Below, piece after piece: positions 1 through 8,700 of a stretch of DNA of 64,000 nucleotides. A program made the translations under genes and the position numbers. Source of the stretch: Burkholderia stagnalis (GTDB lineage: Bacteria > Pseudomonadota > Gammaproteobacteria > Burkholderiales > Burkholderiaceae); assembly GCF_902830275.1 (NCBI RefSeq), contig NZ_CADESW010000013.1, forward strand, positions 124,001-188,000, in the 5' to 3' direction. Position 1 is the first letter of the stretch. Each line of letters opens with the position of its first letter. The notes beneath the pieces were generated by a model, which worked only from the letters and a program-made list of their open reading frames with translations, was not told the DNA's origin and did no database searches.

Positions 1-445
1 GCATCGATGCCACGGTCTATCGGACCGGCCATCGGCGCTGCGGAGGGCGAGCATGCGTATGCGTCCGGCCGTCCGGCGACTTCCGGCGCCTGTCGAGCGC
101 GCGCGGTGCAGCGCATCCGCCACGTCGAGTGGTTCCGCGATCGCGTGCGCATCGCCGGCATGCTGTTCGACGGCGCGCGCGGGATCGGCGGCCCGACCCG
201 GGCTCGGCCTCGCGTTCAAGCGCGCCGACGCCGAGCGATGCGCCGTCTGATCGATCGAAGGAGAACGGACGATGCGACGACGCAGCCGGGCGGCCGACCG
301 CGACGAAGCGCTGCCGGCCGGCGCGGCGCGCCGCTTGAAATCGCAGCGCGATGCTCGCGCAGATGTCGCGCGCGCTCGACGCGGGCGGTGTGCACGACAT
401 GAACGCGGTGCGGCCCGCTTGCCGATTCAACGAAGGAGACGCGAC
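1..445. other. No recognisable gene
   Basis: The first 445 bases hold several overlapping arginine-rich open frames, none of which resembles a known family; they look like frames opened by high GC. An ATG at 272 is preceded by AAGGAG and is in frame with the DUF305 gene, so it could be an extended start of that gene. The extension would be a very basic sequence placed before a normal signal peptide, so I consider it non-coding or the tail of a decayed gene. Confidence 0.4.
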
Positions 446-844
446 ATGCCCGCAATCCGACTTTCCACCCGCTGCGTGGTTTGCACGTGCGCGTGCGCGA
501 TCACGGCCGCGCTCGCGGCGACACTCGCGCTGCCCACGGCGGCGCAGCTGCGCCCGAGTGCGCCGGCCGTCGCGAGCATGGCCGACGTGCCGGCCCAGGC
601 GTTCCGGCGCGCCGATCGCAGGATAATGGACGCGATGGACGCCGCGCCTTACACGGGCGACGTCGATCGCGACTTCGTCGCCCACATGGCGCCGCATCAC
701 CAGGGCGCGATCGACATGGCGCACGTCGAGCTGAAATACGGCAAGGATCCGGCGCTGCGGCGGCTCGCGAACCGGATCGTCGCCATGCAGCGCGACGAGA
801 TCGCGCAGATGGCGCGCTGGCAGAAGCAGCAGGGTAGCCGGTAG
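446..844 (+). CDS. DUF305 family exported protein
   Basis: This 132-residue protein belongs to the DUF305 family, small periplasmic four-helix proteins rich in His and Met that are often linked to copper or other metal stress. The family core HMAPHHQGAIDMA lies at about residues 80-92 and is followed by an amphipathic helical stretch to the end. Residues 1-34 form a signal peptide (hydrophobic run ending TAA). The start at 446 is chosen because the GGAG of GAAGGAGACGCG precedes it and it gives a clean leader. The protein holds one DUF305 unit rather than the two of longer relatives. It lies upstream of an iron-permease-like gene; function beyond metal handling is unknown. Confidence 0.75.
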   Translation: MPAIRLSTRCVVCTCACAITAALAATLALPTAAQLRPSAPAVASMADVPAQAFRRADRRIMDAMDAAPYTGDVDRDFVAHMAPHHQGAIDMAHVELKYGKDPALRRLANRIVAMQRDEIAQMARWQKQQGSR

Positions 845-945
845 CGCCCGCGGGCGAAGACGCAGGCGCAGGCGAGGGCGGCATCACCCCGCGCGACGGT
901 TCGCGAACCGCGCTCGCGCGGCGGCATTTCGAACAGGGAGACACC

Positions 946-1464
946 ATGCGCGAATCGAACGATCCAGCCGGCACCGCATCGCCTGCGGGCACGACGCCGG
1001 CCCCCAGTTACTCGCATCCCGTCACGCGCGCGTTCGAGCGGTTCGCGGCGCGCGTCACCAAGTGGGCCGGCTCGCCCGTCGCGTTCGGCTCGGCCGTCGC
1101 CGTCACGGCCGTATGGCTCGCCACCGGGCCGCTCTTTCACTACTCGGACGCGTGGCAGCTCGTGATCAACACCGGCACGACGATCATCACGTTCCTGATG
1201 GTGTTCCTGCTCCAGCGCAACCAGAATCGCGACAGCGTCGCGCTTCACCTGAAGCTCGACGAGCTGGTCGCGGCGACGCGCTCGGCGAGCGACCAGATCA
1301 TCGGGATCGAGGATGCGTCGGAAGAGGAATTGCGCAGGCTCGCGAAGGCCTATCTCGACCTCGCGCACCGGGCTGCCGCGAACTGCGCCGATCCCGACGG
1401 CCGGCCCGCGCGCGGCTACGCCGACACCGACACCGATGCCGACACGCCCGAACGCCCCGCCTGA
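946..1464 (+). CDS. Low-affinity iron permease family membrane protein
   Basis: This 172-residue protein matches the low-affinity iron permease family (Pfam Iron_permease), short bacterial relatives of yeast Fet4. Two membrane segments are visible at about residues 48-65 and 70-92, followed by the family signature FLLQRNQNRDS at about 87-97 and a conserved amphipathic helix containing the LKLDEL motif near 103-108. The C-terminal 40 residues are helical and then Thr/Asp-rich and variable. A GGGAG ribosome site precedes the ATG. Transport of iron has not been shown for most bacterial members, so the family name should not be read as a proven function. No partner transport genes lie beside it. 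Confidence 0.8.
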   Translation: MRESNDPAGTASPAGTTPAPSYSHPVTRAFERFAARVTKWAGSPVAFGSAVAVTAVWLATGPLFHYSDAWQLVINTGTTIITFLMVFLLQRNQNRDSVALHLKLDELVAATRSASDQIIGIEDASEEELRRLAKAYLDLAHRAAANCADPDGRPARGYADTDTDADTPERPA

Positions 1465-1606
1465 CGCACGCCCCGGCGCTTTTTTCAATCGATTGTCATT
1501 TCGGCCGCCGCGCCGCGCCGCACGGGCCGCCGCCCCGCGCGGCACGCCCCGTGCTGAAGGTCGCGGTGACACCCGGCCTTTCCGGGCATTCGTCCACGGT
1601 GCTGCC

Positions 1607-2104
1607 ATGAATCCCCAAACTCCGATGAAACCCTTGCTGACGCTCGCGCTGGGCGTTGCCTGCGGCGCGGCCGCGATGTACCTCCTCGATCCCGCGGCCG
1701 GCCGCCGCCGGCGCGCGTACGTGCGCGACAAGACGGTCGCGGCCAAGCGCGACGCCGTCGCCTACGCGAACGCCCGCACGCGATACGCGGCCGGCCAGGC
1801 GCGCGGCGTCGTCGCCGGGCTGCGCGCCTACCTGAAGGACGACGAGACGGACGACGTGCGCCTCGCCGAGCGGGTCCGTGCGGCGCTCGGCAGGCTCGTC
1901 AGGCGGCCGCGCGTGGTCGAGGTGAGCGTCGACGGCGGTCACGTCCGCCTCACCGGGCAGGTGCCGGACGCCGAGCGTGATGCGGCGGTCAAGGGCGTCG
2001 CCGACGTGCGCGGCGTGCGGACGGTCGTCGACGACTGCCTGTCGACGACAGGGCGCACGGAAAGCGCCATGCGCGACGGCGGCGACGCCGCATCCGCGCC
2101 ATGA
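1607..2104 (+). CDS. BON domain protein with N-terminal membrane anchor
   Basis: This protein of 165 residues starts with a hydrophobic segment (about residues 8-25) containing the AMYLLDPAAGRRRRA motif. That glycine-rich segment plus basic patch is typical of a small family of Burkholderiales BON proteins. A BON domain follows at about residues 80-140 (VRLTGQVPDAERDA, then VRGVRTVVDD). BON domains bind phospholipid surfaces and are common in osmotic-stress proteins such as OsmY. The ATG at 1607 is chosen because longer upstream frames add only low-complexity basic sequence. The gene probably belongs to a general stress or envelope cluster with its neighbours. Confidence 0.75.
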   Translation: MNPQTPMKPLLTLALGVACGAAAMYLLDPAAGRRRRAYVRDKTVAAKRDAVAYANARTRYAAGQARGVVAGLRAYLKDDETDDVRLAERVRAALGRLVRRPRVVEVSVDGGHVRLTGQVPDAERDAAVKGVADVRGVRTVVDDCLSTTGRTESAMRDGGDAASAP

Positions 2105-2191
2105 ATGCCGTCCGGCAGGCCCGCCGCGTGCGCTCGACGGATATCGAATCCATCGCGGGCGGCCGCGGACCGCCGAATGGAGCGCAGGCCC

Positions 2192-2566
2192 ATGTCCGAA
2201 GTCCTTGAATGCCCGCCGCGCGATCGCGCTCGCCGCGTGTCGCCCGCCATTGGCCGTGCCGGTGACGGCGGTGCGGGCGGCGCTGCCCGCCCGGGGCGTG
2301 ATTACCCTGGAAGCCCCGATCCGCGCACGCCGAATACGTCGAATCGCGGCAATGGGCGCGGCCCGCCGCGCAAGCGCGGCGGCGGCTCGAGCGGTGACCG
2401 GGGGCAGCCGCGAAAGAAATGGCGGATCGTCCTGGCTATCGCGCTGTTCCTGTTGATCGCCATCGGCGTGGCGTGGTGGCTCGCGATGCGCAACCCGCAC
2501 CTGGTCCGCATGGACGCCGACAACAACGCCGCAACGATCGCGCCGCACGTATCGCGGGCGCGGTGA
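2192..2566 (+). CDS. Small single-pass membrane protein, unknown
   Basis: I do not recognise this 124-residue product. It has a Gly/Arg/Pro-rich N-terminal half with no predicted fold, a basic patch (PRKKWR) at about residue 79, one clear membrane span (about residues 84-105, VLAIALFLLIAIGVAWWLAM) and a short tail. The basic patch before the span predicts an N-in orientation. The ATG at 2192 has only a weak GGAG 10-15 bases upstream; an in-frame ATG at 2105, next to the BON gene stop, is possible. The hydrophobic segment is the main reason to believe the frame is real. Confidence 0.45.
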   Translation: MSEVLECPPRDRARRVSPAIGRAGDGGAGGAARPGRDYPGSPDPRTPNTSNRGNGRGPPRKRGGGSSGDRGQPRKKWRIVLAIALFLLIAIGVAWWLAMRNPHLVRMDADNNAATIAPHVSRAR

Positions 2567-2638
2567 CTTTCCGGGGAAGCGCTCCCGCCCGCGCGTCACG
2601 CGCATCGACGCGCATGGCGGCGTCGGGAGCGAGGGTGT

Positions 2639-2896
2639 TCAGATTCGCCTGTTGCGGGACGCCGCCGCCATGTCGATCGCGTTGAGCCGCGCGCGCAGCC
2701 CGCACACCAGCGGCTGCAGGCTCGGCGGAATGTCGGCGATCGCGTCGATGCGCGTACGCCAGTAGTCGGGCAGCAATACGACCGTGGCCTTGCGGGTGGA
2801 AGGCCCGGCTTCGTTGAGCCGTTCGAGCTGCAGGACCATCGCGTCGATGTGCGCCAGCTCCTGCACGACGAAATCCCGGGAATTCATGCTTCTCAT
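2639..2896 (-). CDS. Hypothetical protein of the phasin cluster
   Basis: An 85-residue soluble protein that I do not recognise. It begins with an acidic amphipathic helix (VQELAHIDAMVLQLERL, about residues 11-27) and has a second helical part ending in a basic tail. A GAGG site seven bases before the ATG supports the start at 2896. It is the last of four minus-strand genes that run from about 4364, immediately downstream of a phasin gene, so it is likely cotranscribed with it. A role in granule biology is inference from position only. Confidence 0.55.
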   Translation of the reverse strand: MRSMNSRDFVVQELAHIDAMVLQLERLNEAGPSTRKATVVLLPDYWRTRIDAIADIPPSLQPLVCGLRARLNAIDMAAASRNRRI

Positions 2897-2957
2897 CGGA
2901 TTACCTCACGCGGTCGTTCCGAAGGGCGCCGCGATGGCGCGGCGCCCGTATCGGCGG

Positions 2958-3512
2958 CTATCGCTTTGCCGCCTGCTGTTCCTGCTCGAGCCCGCGTCTG
3001 GCGCTCTTCGACGCCGCCGCGACGGCCACGTCGAAGTTGCTGCGCGCGACCTCGACCGCCTGCTGCCCTGTGTTGCCGAGGGTCTGATACAGCGTATTGG
3101 CCGCGACGATCGCGGAGTTCCACGCCGCTACCGCGGCCTCGGGGCCGGACGGCGCGTTTCTCGCCGCATCTTCGACGAACGCCTGGATCCGGTGCACGTA
3201 GGCATCGCCGCCTGTCTGGGCAACCTTGAGCACTTCGGCCTGGCTGGACGACACGATGCCGAGAAACTCGCGGGTGTAGGACTGGAGTTTCTCGGCCATG
3301 GGCGCGGCGATCGAGCCCTGGAAGGCCAGCCAGTCCTGCGGTTTTTCAACCGCGCTCTGTGCAACCGCCCAAGCGTCGTTCAATGTCGATCGGGTGAATT
3401 GCGCATTGAGTTCGGCCAGTTTCCCGATGCACTCGAGCATCGTGCCGGCCAGACCGAATACGACGTCGAGGTTCGCGCGTTGCGCGCTTGAAACCAGCTC
3501 CTGGGTTTTCAT
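2958..3512 (-). CDS. Phasin family protein
   Basis: Phasins coat polyhydroxyalkanoate granules and control their size and number. The 184-residue length and all-helical, Ala/Gln-rich composition fit the family. The N-terminal region resembles phasin_2 proteins: residues about 15-60 are amphipathic helix with ELNAQFTRSTLNDAW, and about 70-125 contain KLQSYTREFLGIVSSSQAEV. The C-terminus is Ala/Lys-rich with the ARSNFDVAVAAA stretch near 158. There is no signal peptide, consistent with the cytoplasm. A GGAG site precedes the ATG. Small unknown genes flank it on the same strand; no PHA synthase is in the window, so it may be an accessory paralogue. Confidence 0.85.
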   Translation of the reverse strand: MKTQELVSSAQRANLDVVFGLAGTMLECIGKLAELNAQFTRSTLNDAWAVAQSAVEKPQDWLAFQGSIAAPMAEKLQSYTREFLGIVSSSQAEVLKVAQTGGDAYVHRIQAFVEDAARNAPSGPEAAVAAWNSAIVAANTLYQTLGNTGQQAVEVARSNFDVAVAAASKSARRGLEQEQQAAKR

Positions 3513-3594
3513 GATCTACGATCTCCTGATTGAAAAAGTGGTGCGGGGGTCATCCCCTCATTGGCGCATGCGTCGCTCGACGAGCGAACGCCGC

Positions 3595-3792
3595 TCAGCG
3601 GGTTCGCATCACGACGCGCAGCAGCGATTCGCCCTCATTCGTCACACGAGGGCGATGCGCGCCGGAGGCGAGTTGTTCGAGCACGACGAGCTGCTGCTCG
3701 AGCAGCGTATCGAGCGCTTCGCGGCCCATGTCGATCTGGTCGGGCGATGCCTTGACCACCATGAGCGCCGCGATTTCGTGAGGGCTCAGCAT
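3595..3792 (-). CDS. Small hypothetical protein upstream of phasin
   Basis: A 65-residue protein I do not recognise. The start at 3792 is chosen over longer frames because AGGAGA lies eight bases upstream of that ATG. The sequence begins MLSPHEIAALMVV and contains an amphipathic helix with a Leu/Gln repeat (TLLEQQLVVLEQLASG) that could form a short coiled coil, then a basic tail ending RTR. The phasin gene follows 82 bases downstream on the same strand, so the two are probably expressed together. Confidence 0.6.
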   Translation of the reverse strand: MLSPHEIAALMVVKASPDQIDMGREALDTLLEQQLVVLEQLASGAHRPRVTNEGESLLRVVMRTR

Positions 3793-3893
3793 ATTTGTCT
3801 CCTGGGATTCGGAACGAGCAATCCTTGCCGCTTCTTTTTTGAATAGACCGGGACGGCATCGACGCGCGAACGCGTCATGCGCGCCGCATGCAG

Positions 3894-4364
3894 TCAATCC
3901 CGTTTGATGCGCACGACGTGGCGGGTGATATCCCTGACGAGCGTCAGCCTCGGATGCGGGCGAGCGATGGCGATCGAATTCGCTGCCTCTTGTGAATGCG
4001 TGTTACCGCGTTCCTGCGCGACTGCGGAATTCGAAACCACTGCCATATGAAACAACGTGACGGTCAGTTGCAGGCGTGTGTCGCCGAGCATCTCGGCGAT
4101 GTCGTCGGTGTTCAGCGAACTCGATCCGACGATATCGACCGTCATCGATTCCTTGCCCGTGCTCCTGTCGACATGCATGCCCCAGCGACAGACTCGTGCG
4201 CCGCTCCTCGTGAGGCATCGCCATACGGCGATGACTTGAAGCTTGCCGGTGGCGGCTTGAAACGAGAGTCTCTGGACGACCATTTCGGCGATCCGTGAAA
4301 TGACGATCGCGCCTGAAAAAAAAGGCTGTACCAAGGATATGACGGGGGCGATGAAAAAGTACAT
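3894..4364 (-). CDS. Hypothetical protein, start uncertain
   Basis: This frame of up to 156 residues has no family I recognise. The first 25 residues are hydrophobic and could be a signal anchor. An alternative ATG at 4283 would remove them, but neither start has a convincing ribosome site. The middle (MTVDIVGSSSLNTDDIAEML) and C-terminal parts read like ordinary soluble protein, and codon usage is less extreme than in the flanking shadow frames. It could be the first gene of the phasin cluster. A plus-strand frame over the same DNA is less protein-like. Confidence 0.4.
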   Translation of the reverse strand: MYFFIAPVISLVQPFFSGAIVISRIAEMVVQRLSFQAATGKLQVIAVWRCLTRSGARVCRWGMHVDRSTGKESMTVDIVGSSSLNTDDIAEMLGDTRLQLTVTLFHMAVVSNSAVAQERGNTHSQEAANSIAIARPHPRLTLVRDITRHVVRIKRD

Positions 4365-4656
4365 CGCGGTTTCGTGTCCGTATGCGCAGCTTTACGGACA
4401 GCAGCACAGGCCATGGATGAGGCCGTCTGTCACTGCGCTGTCCCGCCCGCATGTCAACGAAAAGGCATGCGAAACATGCAGCACGGAACTTGCGCGCCCA
4501 ACCATTTCAACCGCACGGGTTGACGCGATGAATCTCGATGCGCGAGCGCGTTACCGGTTCTGTCCTTGCAAAACCGTCGACGACGTTTTCACTAATGAAG
4601 AATGTGTTCGCGAGGCGAATGACTACACTTGAATCATCGGCAACATCGGAGGCAAT

Positions 4657-5646
4657 TTGACCCACCGCGACTTCATTGCAGTCGGTACGTCATCGGGTGG
4701 TGTCGACGCCCTCCGTACCCTCGTTTCCCGGCTTCCTCGCGACTTGCCCGCTACGATCGCGATCGTGTTGCATGTCGGTGCGCATGACAGCCTCCTGCCG
4801 TCACTCCTGAGCGCAGCGGGCCCGCTGCGCGCCGTCCACGCCGAAGACGGCGAAACGTATTTCCCCGGCAGGATTTACGTCGCGCCGCCCGATCACCACC
4901 TGATCGTCGAAGGCACGCATCTTCGGCTCCTGCACGGCGCAAAGGAAAACTTCGCGCGGCCGGCGATCGATCCGTTGTTTCGCAGTGTGGCCGCCGAGAT
5001 GGGCCCGCGCGCCATCGGCGTGATCCTGACGGGCCTGCTGGACGACGGCGCGGCCGGTCTCGATGCGATCCAGTCGTGCGGCGGCGCCACGATCGTCCAG
5101 GATCCCGCCGAAGCGTTCGCCGGCGACATGCCGCGGCATGCGTCGCCTTACGCCGATTACGTGCTGCCGCTCGACGGCCTCGCGAACCGGCTGGTCGAAC
5201 TGGCCGGCAACCCGCTGGACATCTCGACGACCGACGAGTCCGCCCGGCGCCGCGCCAGCGAGCAGGTCGCCAGCGAGCAGCGCGCGTGGACCGCCAGCGA
5301 AGGGCCGCCCGACGCGCTGAGCCGCATCGCGAGCCCGTCCACGCTGACCTGTCCGGAATGCGGCGGCACGCTCTGGCGTCTGACGAATTCCCGCCTGCTG
5401 CGCTACCGGTGCCATACGGGGCACGCATACTCCGCTGCGTCCCTGGCGCAGGGCCGCAGCGAGGACGTCGAGCGCACGCTGCGCGACGCGCTGCGCGCAC
5501 TGCACGAGAGCGAGATGATGAGCCGTACGCTAGGCGAGCATTTCGGCCGCTGCGGCGACCTTGCCGCGCAGGAGGGACAGGAGGCGGCGGCGCACCGCGC
5601 CGGCGAAGCGGCAAAATTCTTGCAGTCGATCCTGCTGGAGGGATAA
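4657..5646 (+). CDS. CheB-type methylesterase with C-terminal zinc ribbon
   Basis: A 329-residue protein with the CheB methylesterase domain at residues 1-185 and no receiver domain. The catalytic triad is visible: Ser12 in GTSSGG, His39 in IVLHVG and Asp130 in LDDGAAG. Residues 232-256 contain CPECGG and CHTGH, a C4/C-H zinc ribbon seen in stand-alone CheB proteins of non-flagellar signalling clusters, followed by a long helix. Translation starts with TTG, supported by GGAGG four bases upstream; no ATG start gives the complete fold. Without a receiver it is probably not controlled by phosphorylation in the classical way. The CheB-CheR hybrid follows 91 bases downstream. Confidence 0.88.
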   Translation: MTHRDFIAVGTSSGGVDALRTLVSRLPRDLPATIAIVLHVGAHDSLLPSLLSAAGPLRAVHAEDGETYFPGRIYVAPPDHHLIVEGTHLRLLHGAKENFARPAIDPLFRSVAAEMGPRAIGVILTGLLDDGAAGLDAIQSCGGATIVQDPAEAFAGDMPRHASPYADYVLPLDGLANRLVELAGNPLDISTTDESARRRASEQVASEQRAWTASEGPPDALSRIASPSTLTCPECGGTLWRLTNSRLLRYRCHTGHAYSAASLAQGRSEDVERTLRDALRALHESEMMSRTLGEHFGRCGDLAAQEGQEAAAHRAGEAAKFLQSILLEG

Positions 5647-5737
5647 TAGCGATCTACGCGCATCTTGGCGCAAGCAGGCCAAGGCGCCTGCCCGACCTTG
5701 GCCGCGGATACTATTTTTTCTGACAGGACCAGCAGCG

Positions 5738-8700
5738 ATGTCGAAAAGACGCGGGCAGACACTCCCCGGCCAGGCCTCATATCCGGTCGTCGGTATCGGC
5801 GCATCGGCGGGCGGGTTGAGTGCGCTCCTGGAGTTCTTCGAAGCCCTGCCGGCACACACGTCGATGGCGTTCGTCGTGGTCGTGCACCTGGCCCCCGATC
5901 ACGCGAGCAACCTGGCCGGCCTGCTGCAGAAGGCCACCGGCATGCCCGTGATGGAAGTCACGAGCGCCACGCCGATCGAGCCCGACCACGTCTACCTGAT
6001 CGCGCCCTCGCTCGAGCTGACCATGGTCGACGACTATCTGCGGGTTGCCCCCAATCGGCCGGAAGAAGGGGGGCGCCGGGCCGCCATCGACCTGTTTTTC
6101 CGCACGCTGGCCGAAGCGCACCGCGAACGCGCGATCGGCATCGTGCTGTCCGGCGCGGGCTCGGACGGTTCCGTCGGGCTGTCGAGGATCAAGGAAATGG
6201 GCGGCGTGACGCTCGCCCAGGATCCGTCGGAGGCCGAATACGACAGCATGCCGCGCAGCGCCATCGCCACCGGCATGGTCGATTTCGTGGCCACCGCGGC
6301 GGAGATGCCGCAGCGGCTGATGGACCTGTGGCTGACCGCGAAGGAGATTCACCTGCCGATCGTCGACAACGACGAGCGCCAGGAAGACCTGGTCAGCGAG
6401 GCGGCCGAGCGCGCGCTGCGCGAAATCATGATCATCCTGCGCACGCGCACCGCGCACGATTTCCGGCATTACAAACGGGCGACCGTGCTGCGCCGGATCG
6501 AACGCCGGCTGCAGGTCAACGGCATCACCGATCTGCAGGCGTACCGCGATTACCTCCATCTGCATCCGGAAGAAACCCAGGCGCTGCTGCAGGACATGCT
6601 GATCAGCGTCACGAACTTCTTCCGGGACAAGGAAGCGTTCGACGTGCTCGACCGCGAAGTGCTGCCCCGGTTTTTCGACGGACGCGGCGAGCAGGATCGC
6701 ATCCGCGTGTGGTCGGTCGGCTGCGCGACCGGGGAAGAGGCGTATTCGGTCGCGATGCTGCTGCAGGAGCGCTCGCTGAAATCGGCCGAGGGCATTTCGT
6801 TCCAGGTGTTCGCGACCGACATCGACGAGCGCGCGATCTCGTTTGCCCGCGCCGGCCTCTATCCGGAGTCGATTCTCGCCGACGTGGCGCCGGGCCGCGT
6901 GCGCCAGTTCTTCACGAAGGACACCGCGCACTACCGGATCAAGAAGGAACTGCGCGAGCACATGCTGTTCGCGCATCACAACGTGCTGAGCGACCCGCCG
7001 TTCTCGCGGCTCGACCTGATCTGCTGCCGCAACCTGCTGATCTATCTGGACCGCGAAGCCCAGATCGAGATCCTGAAGATGTTTCATTTCGCGCTGCGTC
7101 CGGGCGGCGTGCTGTTTCTCGGCAGTTCCGAATCGGCCGACAGCGTCAGTTCGATGTTCACCGTGGTCGACAAGCGCAACCGCATCTACCGCGCGAACAT
7201 GGCGGTGCGCGGCGACACGCCGCTTCCGGTCGCGATTACCGGCACGATGAGCGCGCGGCCGGTCGTCACGACCATCCAACCGCCGGGGCGCCGCCGCTTC
7301 TCGTTCGGCGACCTGCACCAGCGCCTCGTCGAGCAGCATGCGCCGCCGAGCGTGCTCGTCAGCCGCGATTCCGAGATCGTCCACCTGTCCGATCGCGCCG
7401 GGCGCTTCCTGCAGTATTCGGGGGGCGAACCGTCCCACAACATCATCGCCGTGGTGCGCCCCGAATTGCGGCTCGAGCTGCGCACCGCGATCTATCAGGC
7501 GCTGCACACGAATCGCAGCGTGGAGGCGCGGCGGGTGCGGATCGAGCGCGACGCGCGTTCGTATTTCGTCAACATGACCGCGCGCCCCGTGCACGACCCG
7601 GAAGCCAATGCGGATTTCGTGCTGGTGCTGTTCGACGAAGTCGAGGACAGCATGAGCAGCGTGGAAACGTCGACGGTCGATACGCACAAGGATCCGATCA
7701 TCAGCCAGCTCGAGCGCGAGCTGCAGCGCACGAAGGAGCAGCTCCAGTCGACCATCGAGCAATCGGAAACCTCGACGGAGGAATTGAAGGCATCCAACGA
7801 GGAGCTGCAGGCCATCAACGAGGAATTGCGCTCGGCGACGGAAGAACTCGAAACCAGCAAGGAAGAGCTGCAGTCGATCAACGAGGAGCTGACCACCGTC
7901 AATGCCGAGCTGAAGTCGAAGGTCGAGGAAACCGGCAAGATCAACGACGACCTGCAGAACCTGATCGCCGCGAACGACATCGGCACGATCTTCGTCGACC
8001 GCAATATCTGCATCAAGCGCTACACGCCGCGGGCGACGGACGTGTTCAGCATCATTCCGTCGGATATCGGCCGCTCGCTGCTGGACATCACGCACCGGCT
8101 CGAATACGACAAGCTTCCCGACGATGCGGCCGAGGCGTTCGATTCGCTGCGCCTGATCGAGCGGGAGCTGCGCAGCAACGACGGCCGCTGGTATCTCGCG
8201 CGCTTCGTGCCCTATCGCACGACGGAAGACCGCATCGACGGCGCGGTGCTGTCGTTCATCGACATCACCGACCGCCGGCGCGCGGAAGACCGGCTGCGCG
8301 AAGGCGAAAGGCGGATGCGCATCGTCGCCGAGGGCACCAAGGATTACGCGATCATCACGTTCGACGACGCCGGGCTCGTCACCAGCTGGAACGCGGGCGC
8401 GGAGCGGATCTTCGGGTATACCGAAGCGGAAATGATCGGGCAGTCCGCGGACCTCCTGTCGACCGACGAGGATCGGGTCAATCACGTCGCCCAGCGCGAA
8501 TTCGCGGAGGCGCGCCTGAACGGGCGCACCGAAGAGGAGCGCTGGCATCAGCGCAAGGACGGCACCCGTTTCTTCGCGAGCGGCGTGCTGTCGCGCCTCG
8601 ACGAGCCCGGCATCAGCGGGTTCGCGAAGATCGCGCGCGATCTCGGGGAGTTCGCGCTGACCGACAAGGCCGGCCGCGACGCGCCGGCCGAGCAGCTGCG

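Noticed and set aside
272..445. Upstream extension of the DUF305 gene with its own AAGGAG
   Set aside because: It would add a basic, low-complexity stretch before a normal signal peptide; the start at 446 has a good ribosome site.
4300..4632. 110-codon plus frame between the phasin cluster and CheB
   Set aside because: No family, no ribosome site, and its Cys-rich composition looks like a chance frame.
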